64,000 bases of DNA from a virus. The position numbers were made by a program, and so were the translations under genes. The notes under the pieces are model-generated. The model saw only the letters and a program-made list of their open reading frames with translations. It did no database searches and was not told where the DNA came from. Location of the stretch: positions 1 through 64,000 of IMG/VR virus record IMGVR_UViG_3300022743_000004; one strand, given 5' to 3'. Of the stretch, positions 56,318-64,000 are shown piece after piece (the first letter of the stretch is position 1; every line of letters begins with the position of its first letter).

Positions 56318-57859
56318 GTGGCAGCGTTTCAAAGTGATGCGTTTCAAAACAATGCGTTTGACGCATCGGCTGCTGCAGGTGTAACGACCCTCGCATCTAC
56401 GTCAACCGCTACGTCAACTGCCACGGGTGCCCTGGAGGTAAGCCACTCCGTCGCTGCCGCAGCTTCTGCGGCAGCGACAGCTTCTGCGGCGCTCGCAGTC
56501 GGCAAGCCGCTGGCTGCGGCCCCAACTGCATCCTCCGCTGCGGCAGCGGACCTGAGCGTCACGGCGCCCTCCGGGGCCAGCGTCACCCTGGCCGCTACTG
56601 CGCAGACCGTTTCCACTGCTACCGCCGCCCTCAGCTTGTCCGTACCACTGTCCGCTGCTCCGGTAGGGCAGGCGACGGCAACGGGCGCAGTAGATGTAGT
56701 TGCCACGCTTGCTGGTGCAGCGGTTGCGTCATCAACTGCTGCCGCCACCCTGACGCACGGTGTGCCCCTCAACGGTGCGGCTGCAGCGCAATCTGCCGCC
56801 GCAGGCACCGCCGCGCTGAGCAACACATTGGCCTCAGCGGCTACGGCTACATCCACTGCTTCCGCTACCCTCAACACAGCGGCTGGCGGAACAAACGTAC
56901 CGTTAGCCGCAGCCGCCGTCTCCAGCGCTACTGCATCAGCCACCTTGTCGCTGGGCGTCACGCTCGCAGCAGCATCCGCAGCAGCAGCGTCGGGCTCCGC
57001 TACCCTCGCGCTGTCGCACGCGCTTTCCAGCGCCGCTGCGGCTACCGGCACCGCCACGGGCACCCTTGCGCTGGCCACCCCACTGGCTGCGGCGTCAGCA
57101 GTGTCTGCTACAGTTTCAGGAGCACTGAGCCTAGTAAAGACGCTTGCCGGAGCGGCTTCTGCCTCAGCCACTGCGGCAGGCACTCTCAGCACTGCCTCTG
57201 TCAGCGCGTTGTCGGGAAACGCCGCTGCATCCGCTACCGCCTCAGCCACCCTCAGTGTGGCAAAGCCGCTGGCCGCTTCCGCTACTGCGTCTGCCACCGC
57301 CGCCGCCACTGTGCAGCTCAGCGTCGCTTTGGCAGGTGCTGCCTCGGGCACAGCCACGGCGTCCGGCTCAGCGCAGCGTGGGGTTCAGCTCAGCGCGTCG
57401 TCTGTCTCTACCGCGTCCGCGTCCGGCACGCTCACGACCGCTGCTACGAACACCATGTCGGCTGCGCCCGTGGCGACAAGCACGGCGACAGCTACGCTCT
57501 CGGTGGGCAAGCCCCTCGCAGGTGCTTCCGCCGCACAGGCCTCGGGCGCTGCCTCCTTGCGCCAGTCCATCACCCTGTCTGCCATTGCCGCCGCACAAGC
57601 GTCCTCTGCTGCGTCCCTCGCGTCAGGGTTTGCGTACCCAGACCCGCGCCGCACGGCCGTTGTGCCGAGTGAAGTGCGTAGCACAGGCGTCAGCGCCGAC
57701 GTACGGACGACGACAGTGGCAGCAGAGTCCCGCACCCTTTCCGTTCCAGCGTCGGCAGGTACTTATGTTGGTGGGCAACTGCGCTCCGTCGTCGTCGGTC
57801 CTGATGACCGCTCTGTAGCTGTACAAGCCCGTGCCGAGGGCGTGACGCTCTCGGCGTAA
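56318..57859 (+). CDS. Ala/Ser/Thr-rich tandem-repeat tail protein
   Basis: The 513-residue product is made of about 20 degenerate repeats of 20 residues (T/P-L-A-x-A-x(12)-L-S-x-x), from about residue 20 to 445, then a short C-terminal beta repeat region (RTAVVPSEVRSTGV...). Repeats of this length give a long rigid fibre or shaft. GTG start with GGGGGT 8 nt upstream. No domain is recognised outside the repeats. Confidence 0.8.
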   Translation: MAAFQSDAFQNNAFDASAAAGVTTLASTSTATSTATGALEVSHSVAAAASAAATASAALAVGKPLAAAPTASSAAAADLSVTAPSGASVTLAATAQTVSTATAALSLSVPLSAAPVGQATATGAVDVVATLAGAAVASSTAAATLTHGVPLNGAAAAQSAAAGTAALSNTLASAATATSTASATLNTAAGGTNVPLAAAAVSSATASATLSLGVTLAAASAAAASGSATLALSHALSSAAAATGTATGTLALATPLAAASAVSATVSGALSLVKTLAGAASASATAAGTLSTASVSALSGNAAASATASATLSVAKPLAASATASATAAATVQLSVALAGAASGTATASGSAQRGVQLSASSVSTASASGTLTTAATNTMSAAPVATSTATATLSVGKPLAGASAAQASGAASLRQSITLSAIAAAQASSAASLASGFAYPDPRRTAVVPSEVRSTGVSADVRTTTVAAESRTLSVPASAGTYVGGQLRSVVVGPDDRSVAVQARAEGVTLSA

Positions 57860-57866
57860 TCTATTA

Positions 57867-57879
57867 TCTAAGTTAGAAT
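57867..57879 (+). promoter_or_regulatory. TCTAAGTTAGA dyad before the tail operon gene
   Basis: The perfect dyad (57867-57877) with TAGAAT at 57874-57879 lies 10 nt before the ATG at 57888, which has no Shine-Dalgarno. Confidence 0.55.
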
Positions 57880-57887
57880 CGCACCCC

Positions 57888-59042
57888 ATGGACATCCGCG
57901 CTTTCAAAGGTTTGAACAACGCGACGGACCCCCTACGGGTAGGTCTGGGTTGGCTCACGAGTGCGAACAACATCAACGTTACCGACACTGGTGGGATCGC
58001 TGTGCGTGACGGCTACTCCCGCGTGTCCTCAGCCCCAGTCTCTGCCGCGTACTCTACGTTAGATTTCCAGCGCATGTACCTCGTGAGCAGCGGGGCGCTC
58101 AAGACTTTCGATGGTGCGACCCTGCGCTCCGGCCTCTCTGTTGGGGAGATGTACTGGGCCGAGGTGAACGGTCAGGTCTACTTCAACAACGGCACCGACG
58201 CGGGCGTGATTGAGCCCGACAACCGCCTGATGGACTTGCGCTGGCCAGTGCCCGCCGAACCCACAGTCACCGCCATTACTGGCAACAGTGCCCCAGGCAC
58301 GTACACCGTGTGCCTGACCACGATGCTGCCTGACGGACGCGAGACTGGTACGGGTGAGCATGTCACCTTCAGCTTGGTTGAAGGGCAGGGCGTCCAGCTC
58401 TCTGGCATCCAGCCGCCAGCCGGTTGCGTGACCAACGTGTACCTCGCTCCGGCCAACAGCGGCGTATTCCAGCTCGCCGTCAGCACCGCTGCCAACGCGT
58501 TCACCCTCGCCACGACCAACCCTGACTTCCTCGGACGTGAGCTGCAGACCGCGTTCATGGACCCGCTGCCCACGGACACCAGCGTCATCCAGTTCTGGAA
58601 GGCGAGGCTCTATGCGGCCCAGCACATGCCTGCGCAAGACCAGACTGTGATCTGGTTCTCTGAGGCGCTGGGCTACCACCTGTTCAACCTGAACAGCAAC
58701 TACTTCATTGTTCCAGGCAAGGTGCTGATGCTGGCACCGCATGACGACGGCCTGATTATCGGTACAGACCGACGCATATACCTGTACTCAGGTGACAAGC
58801 TCGTCGAGCTTGCCGACTACGGCGTGGTTCCAGGCCAGCACTGGGCCAACGACGACAAGCGGATCATTTTCTGGTCATTGCGCGGAGTGTGTGCAGCACT
58901 CCCGTTCACGAATCTCACTGAGCGCCAAGTGAGTGTCGCCCCCGGAGTGCAAGCGGGTGGAACCATCGTACGCACCGACGGGCAGAAACGCTACGTCGTT
59001 GCACTCCATCAAGGCGGCGCTGCCTTCAACAAGTTCAACTAA
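57888..59042 (+). CDS. Tail protein (hub-like, beta-propeller-type)
   Basis: The 384-residue product has an N-terminal FKGLNNATDPLRVGLGWL, a fibronectin-like domain about residues 125-170 (PTVTAITGNSAPGTYTV) and repeated propeller-type strands. It is common in podovirus tail modules (P22 gp10-type tail accessory). Start codon lies at the distance expected for a leaderless transcript. Confidence 0.75.
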   Translation: MDIRAFKGLNNATDPLRVGLGWLTSANNINVTDTGGIAVRDGYSRVSSAPVSAAYSTLDFQRMYLVSSGALKTFDGATLRSGLSVGEMYWAEVNGQVYFNNGTDAGVIEPDNRLMDLRWPVPAEPTVTAITGNSAPGTYTVCLTTMLPDGRETGTGEHVTFSLVEGQGVQLSGIQPPAGCVTNVYLAPANSGVFQLAVSTAANAFTLATTNPDFLGRELQTAFMDPLPTDTSVIQFWKARLYAAQHMPAQDQTVIWFSEALGYHLFNLNSNYFIVPGKVLMLAPHDDGLIIGTDRRIYLYSGDKLVELADYGVVPGQHWANDDKRIIFWSLRGVCAALPFTNLTERQVSVAPGVQAGGTIVRTDGQKRYVVALHQGGAAFNKFN

Positions 59043-59051
59043 GGAACTACC

Positions 59052-59510
59052 ATGACTATTCGTTTCTCAACACAACTGCGTAATAACCTCGCTGGCTCAA
59101 TTGGTTTCGGGGCGACCTTCGCCAACGGATACATCGAGATTTACAGCGGCTCTCAGCCAGCCACTGCAGATGCTGCAGTTACCGGGACGCTACTCGGCAC
59201 GGTGACGCTCTCATCCGGGGCCTTTACTCCGGGGGTGGCGACCAACGGTCTGACGTTTGCTGCTGCGGCAAACGGCTCTGTGTCGAAGTCAGGCGTGTGG
59301 AGTTTCAACGGTGTAGCCGCAGGCACTGCCGGATGGTTCCGCCTAAAGACGAACGCAGAGGCCGTTGGTGGTGGTATCTCGACCACGCTGGCACGCATGG
59401 ACGGCTCCATTGCTACATCCGGCGCCGACCTGAATCTGTCCAACATCGCAGTGACAGTCGGTGCACCGAACACCATCGACGCTTTCACAATGACCATGCC
59501 CGCAGCCTAA
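59052..59510 (+). CDS. Tail fibre-like protein
   Basis: The 152-residue beta-rich product (TIRFSTQLRNNLAGSIGFGATFANGYIEI) is of a type seen in phage tails, with IYSGSQPATAD. AAGGAACTACC precedes the ATG. Unknown. Confidence 0.7.
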   Translation: MTIRFSTQLRNNLAGSIGFGATFANGYIEIYSGSQPATADAAVTGTLLGTVTLSSGAFTPGVATNGLTFAAAANGSVSKSGVWSFNGVAAGTAGWFRLKTNAEAVGGGISTTLARMDGSIATSGADLNLSNIAVTVGAPNTIDAFTMTMPAA

Positions 59511-59516
59511 TGCTGT

Positions 59517-61703
59517 ATGGAGCACAAGCTGATTCTGGGCGGCGAGCAGTACCTCCCATTTGCCCGTAGCCGCATAAAAGCGCTACGGGCGATGGGGCTC
59601 ACCCACGCGAGTCAGCAGTTTGAGGTTGACGGGGTAAGCATCAAGGTCCGCACCGACGGCGAGCATAACTTTATCCGCATCGGGGGCGGCTCATGTGTGT
59701 TTGGGCTGGATAACGGGGTGGTCCCTCTCGACGGGGTGAACAAAGCCTACGAGACAGCGTACGCGGCCAGCTACAACAAGCCGTTTGTGCTTGCGTCCGG
59801 CGAAAGCAAGAGCAGAACTTTCGACGGGCCAAGTGCCGGACAAATTTCAGGCTCTATAACTATGGCAGGCGGCATCAAGGGCAGAGTACCCGTTGACGCA
59901 GAGCCGAGTAAGGCCTTTTTAGATACGACCGAAGATCAGGCACAGAAGGCGCTGAAGCAGGCGACCATCGCGTCATGCCCAGCCTCTATCTTTACAGGGA
60001 AGTGCCGCCAGTACGTGCAGGCGATGTATGGCCTTCCACTGTACATCAACAGCAAAGCTGTAAAGCTCCCGCAGGTCGTGGCGGTGACTACCGCCGCTCC
60101 CGCATTACTGGTGGCCGCATATAAAAAACCCTCGGACAAAACCGAGTATCAAGATGTGATGGTCGGTACAAGCTCCGGGGTAGTGCTGAACAGCGACGGT
60201 ACTCACTGGTTGATGAATTTTGTCAACTCGGACTCCATTCACATCTTCCCCTTAGTAGGGAACGAGTGTGCAGAAAAGCTGAGGAGCTACCTTGTTATAG
60301 GTAGCGACGGAAAATACCCAGAGGACTTGTCCCAGGAGGACAGGGATCACATAGAGGCGTATATCTTATCGACCTGCTTGCCCGACAGAACCCGCATGCA
60401 GACACTGAGTCTCGGTATGTCGATAGGGCAATACTCTATGGGTTACGGGTGGCACTGGAAGTTTTCATCCCCTACAGCAGACATCGTTGTATCTGACACG
60501 TTCCTCTATGACGGATTTAACTCGGCGATGCGTTCTACCCACTACAGAGTCGATATGCGGATAGTGGACGGCGTGTGGGCTGTATCCCCCTCCATCGTAG
60601 AAGGACCTAAAGAATGGTCCGTGCTGCGGTCTGCCTGGTGCATTACAGAGCCCAACTTCGCAAAGCGGGTACTAACGAAGTCAACCCCAAAGCTCGCGGT
60701 GTCCATAGAGTGTGACGCTCCGTTTTATGCCTTCTACAAGAAAGACACTTTGACGGTGGCTCGTATCAAGGTCGTAAAAAAGAACGAGTCCGCCTACCGT
60801 ACCATGACCCCAAACTTCGCCACGAGCACAGCCTTCGGTGGGGCGAACAACACGTACAGCTCGCTTGGTTTACTCGACGGGTGGCTGGAAGATCACAGCG
60901 CTGTGAACAACAGTTATGAGGCGACGATTACCATCGGAGGGTTCTCGTCTGATCTGCTCCCATACGCACGTACCGACGTTGTTGCGCGTTCAGAAGTCGT
61001 CAATAAGCAGTGGCCTAAGCGCGAGTTTGGAAACGGATTTTATTCGGACTATGGGCAATGGCCCAACCAAAGCTACCCTGTAGGGTACCCGCTTCCCGGC
61101 GGCTCATACACCATGTCCGGTGCGGTCAACTGCAACCAAGTAAAGACTGATTGGAAGGGACTTCTCACCTACGAGCTTAACAAGTCCACGACCACGACCG
61201 CAACTAACGGATCGGCTGCAGTGGTGATCCCGTTGTTCGACTCGGAGGCCGCTTTCTGCTGGAGCAATAAAAGCGAGAGGGACACGGGCTCAATCACTAG
61301 GGGTACGTGGGGCGCAGGATACATAGGTGACTCACCTGTGAAGATGAATGGGGTTATCACGTATGGCGACCTCGCGTGGACTGAGTACGTTTACTACCAA
61401 TACGCTAATGCGGGCGGCGGGTACTCGCAGTCCGTAGTTGTCCCAGAGTACACGACCCCCATTGATGTCACACGCAACAACGTGAAGTCAAAGCTGGTGT
61501 GTCAAGCTGGTGTCGTAGAAGCCAAATTCACTTCGATGCAGCAGTTCTTCAATAATGACAGCGAAGAAGTCGAGCAAACTTTCCCAACATGGTCCGGCGT
61601 GAGGGTGGACGAGGAGGCAGTGGTGCTCTCCGCAAACGCTAGCGCCGCTGGCTTCCGGGCCGATGTACCTATTGACATACCCGCCGTCCTCGGCTGGGTG
61701 TAG
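59517..61703 (+). CDS. Large tail protein, candidate receptor-binding protein
   Basis: The 728-residue product has no Shine-Dalgarno and no family I recognise. Codon choice looks less GC-biased than neighbours (AAC/AAT, TAT, TCG mixed). Beta-rich with many Trp/Tyr (GYGWHWKF, WTEYVYYQY), suitable for a carbohydrate-binding tip. It lies in the variable tail region and probably was acquired separately. Confidence 0.65.
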   Translation: MEHKLILGGEQYLPFARSRIKALRAMGLTHASQQFEVDGVSIKVRTDGEHNFIRIGGGSCVFGLDNGVVPLDGVNKAYETAYAASYNKPFVLASGESKSRTFDGPSAGQISGSITMAGGIKGRVPVDAEPSKAFLDTTEDQAQKALKQATIASCPASIFTGKCRQYVQAMYGLPLYINSKAVKLPQVVAVTTAAPALLVAAYKKPSDKTEYQDVMVGTSSGVVLNSDGTHWLMNFVNSDSIHIFPLVGNECAEKLRSYLVIGSDGKYPEDLSQEDRDHIEAYILSTCLPDRTRMQTLSLGMSIGQYSMGYGWHWKFSSPTADIVVSDTFLYDGFNSAMRSTHYRVDMRIVDGVWAVSPSIVEGPKEWSVLRSAWCITEPNFAKRVLTKSTPKLAVSIECDAPFYAFYKKDTLTVARIKVVKKNESAYRTMTPNFATSTAFGGANNTYSSLGLLDGWLEDHSAVNNSYEATITIGGFSSDLLPYARTDVVARSEVVNKQWPKREFGNGFYSDYGQWPNQSYPVGYPLPGGSYTMSGAVNCNQVKTDWKGLLTYELNKSTTTTATNGSAAVVIPLFDSEAAFCWSNKSERDTGSITRGTWGAGYIGDSPVKMNGVITYGDLAWTEYVYYQYANAGGGYSQSVVVPEYTTPIDVTRNNVKSKLVCQAGVVEAKFTSMQQFFNNDSEEVEQTFPTWSGVRVDEEAVVLSANASAAGFRADVPIDIPAVLGWV

Positions 61704-61711
61704 GAGTAACT

Positions 61712-63352
61712 ATGGCTGTACACAGATATTGGGGCATACGAGGTAACACCTTCTGGGGCGGAAGCAATGACTCCCAAATCCAAGAGATTGAGTTTAGGGA
61801 GACCTTCAGTGGACCAAACCTCGCTACGGTCGGCAACGGAACCGCAAGCGCGTCGCAGACCCAAGGAGGTACACCAGCAAATGCGTTTGACGGGAACACC
61901 GGGACATTCTGGTACGGAAAAGCGACACCCGTAATCATCTCGTGGGACTTCGGGGCCGGTAACGAGAAGGACATCACTTGGGTGTCCATTCGCACCCAGC
62001 CCGGAATTGGATACCCAAATAACTTCGACCTGATCTACTCAGACAACGGGTCTACATGGACCACGTTATACAACTTTAACTACCCGAACGTGAGTGCGAC
62101 AATGCTCGCGTTCGGTATGGGCTCTGGCGTCGCAAACCTCACCGCACCGATGGCCTTGGTGAAAGGTTCTTCTGGAAGTTCAGCGTATCTGCAGATAGCT
62201 ACTCCAGGGTTGAGCTTCTTTGGCGGCGCGAACGCGAGCCTTATCATGCCGACGCCATCGATAGCCACGCTAACCGGCGGCAGTCTTTCTGGGTACCTGC
62301 CATTGCCTTACGTGGCTGCGTATGCTGGCGGGTTCTCTGATCTAAGTGCTACCTATCCAACTCTGGTTTCCTCCGGTGGCCCCGGTGCAAACATCGCAAA
62401 TATGTCAGCCCCGTACCCAGTCCTTGACGGATACGGAGGGGCACGAGCCATACTGCTATCACCGATGATGTCGGCGTCCGTGTCCGGGACGTTCACATCC
62501 ACCGGCAATTTGGCCTCGTCGTTCCCCACCCCTACAGCCCAAGCGTCTGGGACGGTATCTGCTGTCGCAAACGCTGTGCTTTCTGCACCCGTTATGCGGG
62601 CACTCGGCTACTTTGGCGCAGTGGCTTCGGTGACGCTCTCGGGCAAGCCTACCGTCTTCGCGTCCGGCACCTCTGGCTCTGTCGGCTACGCGACGATCAC
62701 AGCCCCGTTGTTCGACCTGACTGCCAGCGCCACAGCCCGGAGCCACGGCTCTGCTATCCTCGCTGCGCCCATGCCCCGCATGGCCACGTCCGGCGCTGCA
62801 TGGCTTGTCGCCCCCGGTGCTCAGCTCACAGCCATCGGCACTGCAGTCGTCGCGGTCACGTATGAGGCATATGCGCTGAACCTGAAGCACAACCCTGCTC
62901 CCGGCCAAGAGCCGGTGGACGAGATGACGCGGTACACGAACTATCCGTTTGACCGCATCGTGCGCTACAAGAACAGCTACTTCGGCATGAACAGCACAGG
63001 CCTGTACCTGCTCGAAGGCACCACGGACTTCGCCGAGCCGACCCCAGCGCTCGTGCAGTGGGGCTGGCGCACTGCGCTCACAGACTTCAAGTCGCCCCAG
63101 CTCAAGAAGTTGGAGGTGGTGTACTTCGGCGGGCGTATGCCTGCTGCGGCCACTGTCACCGTGGCTGTGGGTGAGTCAGGCACAGAGAGCTACAACTACA
63201 CCACGCCACGCGGGCCTACTGCACAGAACTACCGTCAGCCCTTGGGCAAAGGCATGAAGGCGCGGTACTACGCAGTCGGCGCATCAGGGGCAGGCGACCT
63301 GGCCCTGGACACGCTCACATTCAACGTCACACCACTTGCCCGGAAGGTATAA
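61712..63352 (+). CDS. Tail protein with discoidin-like domain and beta repeats
   Basis: The 546-residue product begins with a discoidin/F5-8C-type carbohydrate-binding fold (YWGIRGNTFWGGSNDSQI, ASQTQGGTPANAFDGNTGTF, FDLIYSDNGSTW; residues ~5-130). It continues with about ten ~25-residue repeats (ILAAPMPRMATSG type), and a C-terminal DRIVRYKNSYFGMNSTGLYLLEG tail-shaft domain. Likely a tail fibre that binds cell-surface glycans. Confidence 0.75.
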   Translation: MAVHRYWGIRGNTFWGGSNDSQIQEIEFRETFSGPNLATVGNGTASASQTQGGTPANAFDGNTGTFWYGKATPVIISWDFGAGNEKDITWVSIRTQPGIGYPNNFDLIYSDNGSTWTTLYNFNYPNVSATMLAFGMGSGVANLTAPMALVKGSSGSSAYLQIATPGLSFFGGANASLIMPTPSIATLTGGSLSGYLPLPYVAAYAGGFSDLSATYPTLVSSGGPGANIANMSAPYPVLDGYGGARAILLSPMMSASVSGTFTSTGNLASSFPTPTAQASGTVSAVANAVLSAPVMRALGYFGAVASVTLSGKPTVFASGTSGSVGYATITAPLFDLTASATARSHGSAILAAPMPRMATSGAAWLVAPGAQLTAIGTAVVAVTYEAYALNLKHNPAPGQEPVDEMTRYTNYPFDRIVRYKNSYFGMNSTGLYLLEGTTDFAEPTPALVQWGWRTALTDFKSPQLKKLEVVYFGGRMPAAATVTVAVGESGTESYNYTTPRGPTAQNYRQPLGKGMKARYYAVGASGAGDLALDTLTFNVTPLARKV

Positions 63353-63355
63353 GCC

Positions 63356-64000
63356 ATGGCTACCACCAACGTCCCCAACCTGATCGCCGACGCGCGCAGC
63401 TACACCAACGGCCTTGTCGCGTCTGCGCAAGGAGCTATGACCGCTGCCAACAACAGCGTGTCTGCCATCGGGTACACCGTGCCGAACTTCCAAGCGGCCA
63501 CTCTGCCCACGCCACCCACAGCCGGGATCGACGTCACGCCACCTACGCTGGCCGACATCGAGCTGGTGCTGCCTGCCGAACCAACAGGCGCGCTCGTGTT
63601 CCAGGACATCAGCCCGATTGAGGCGGGCCTTGCGCCGACCCTCACAGCGGTGCAGCCTGAACTCGTGATGCCAACTACCCCCGCGCAGGTGGCTGAGTTC
63701 CTGCAGACTGCGCCTGCCATCAACACGAACGTCGTGTTCCCCGAGCCGCCCAGCGCTCTACTGAACCCGCTGATCGACGCGCCTGTGCTGATTGCCCACG
63801 CAGAGCCTGACAAGCCCCAGACCGTGGTGCCCGTATTTACGGCCGTAGCGCCCATCGACAACACCGTCGCGCCGACGAACATCCAGCAGAGCTTCGAGAA
63901 CGCCTACGCAGGTGTGGCCCCGAGCACCATCGCCATGATGGATGGCTATGTAGACGCGATGCTGCAAAAGTACAACCCACGCTTCGCCGAGCAGATGGGC
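63356..64000 (+). CDS. Structural protein, partial at window end
   Basis: ATG 63356 begins MATTNVPNLIADARSYTNGL; 215 codons run to the edge without a stop. Ala/Pro-rich strands (PPTLADIELVLPAEPTG) and MDGYVDAML near the edge. It is likely a long tail or virion protein that continues in the next segment. Confidence 0.75.
   Translation, partial: MATTNVPNLIADARSYTNGLVASAQGAMTAANNSVSAIGYTVPNFQAATLPTPPTAGIDVTPPTLADIELVLPAEPTGALVFQDISPIEAGLAPTLTAVQPELVMPTTPAQVAEFLQTAPAINTNVVFPEPPSALLNPLIDAPVLIAHAEPDKPQTVVPVFTAVAPIDNTVAPTNIQQSFENAYAGVAPSTIAMMDGYVDAMLQKYNPRFAEQMG

Noticed and set aside
1-64000. CRISPR array, insertion sequence or complete rRNA/tRNA
   Set aside because: No regularly spaced repeats, transposase patterns or complete RNA genes were seen by eye.

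Overview
The window is one continuous stretch of a tailed double-stranded DNA phage with podovirus-like morphogenesis genes (P22-type portal, DUF4043-type capsid, gp4-like adaptor). It is temperate by gene content: it carries a tyrosine integrase, an excisionase-like HTH protein and an attP core that copies the 3' half of a tRNA-Val(GAC) gene. The tRNA sequence and the GC-rich coding suggest a beta-proteobacterial (Burkholderiales-like) host; this is inference. No host genes, rRNA, complete tRNA, insertion sequence or CRISPR array was seen. No CI-like repressor was recognised.

Layout. (1) 1-10.8 kb, rightward: the end of a virion gene, a 2,789-residue giant virion protein with an HExxH zinc-peptidase motif, then a lysis cassette (holin-like protein, M15 peptidase endolysin, exported HNH-type nuclease, second small membrane protein, overlapping Rz/Rz1 spanins). 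(2) 10.8-13.4 kb, leftward: small membrane proteins, attP with 20-bp arm repeats, integrase, excisionase-like gene. (3) 13.4-41.5 kb, leftward: a very long, densely overlapping operon for nucleotide and DNA metabolism (dimeric dUTPase, ThyX, ATP-dependent ligase, PD-(D/E)XK nuclease, DEDD exonuclease, SSB-like protein, family A polymerase, SNF2-like helicase, Cas4/RecB-like nuclease, SF3 primase-helicase). It is interrupted by two HNH homing endonucleases, a MoxR AAA+/VWA-metallopeptidase module, and many small accessory genes including five tandem Cys-rich paralogues. (4) 41.8-44.5 kb, leftward: short transcription units separated by strong hairpin terminators. (5) 44.75-64 kb, rightward: small and large terminase, portal, scaffold (apparent 1-nt frameshift), capsid, decoration protein, adaptor, and a long series of tail/fibre proteins, continuing past the window end.

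Gene starts are tightly coupled: most neighbours overlap as ATGA, and in several leftward genes the codons for a shared C-terminal R-L-R-G tail also form the Shine-Dalgarno (and twice the GTG start) of the next gene. A dyad motif, TCTAA-N-TTAGA or its variant TCTAACTTCGA, lies at the head of almost every apparent transcription unit on both strands. In three of them it ends 9-10 nt before a start codon that has no Shine-Dalgarno, which suggests leaderless promoters or operator-type control. Two related AT-rich repeats (8.64-8.76 and 41.64-41.74 kb) lie at the two ends of the leftward half and are candidate origin or control regions.

The most unusual items are the R-L-R-G/Shine-Dalgarno coupling and its Cys-rich gene array, the MoxR/VWA module, the repeated dyad motif with leaderless-looking genes, and the attP arm structure.
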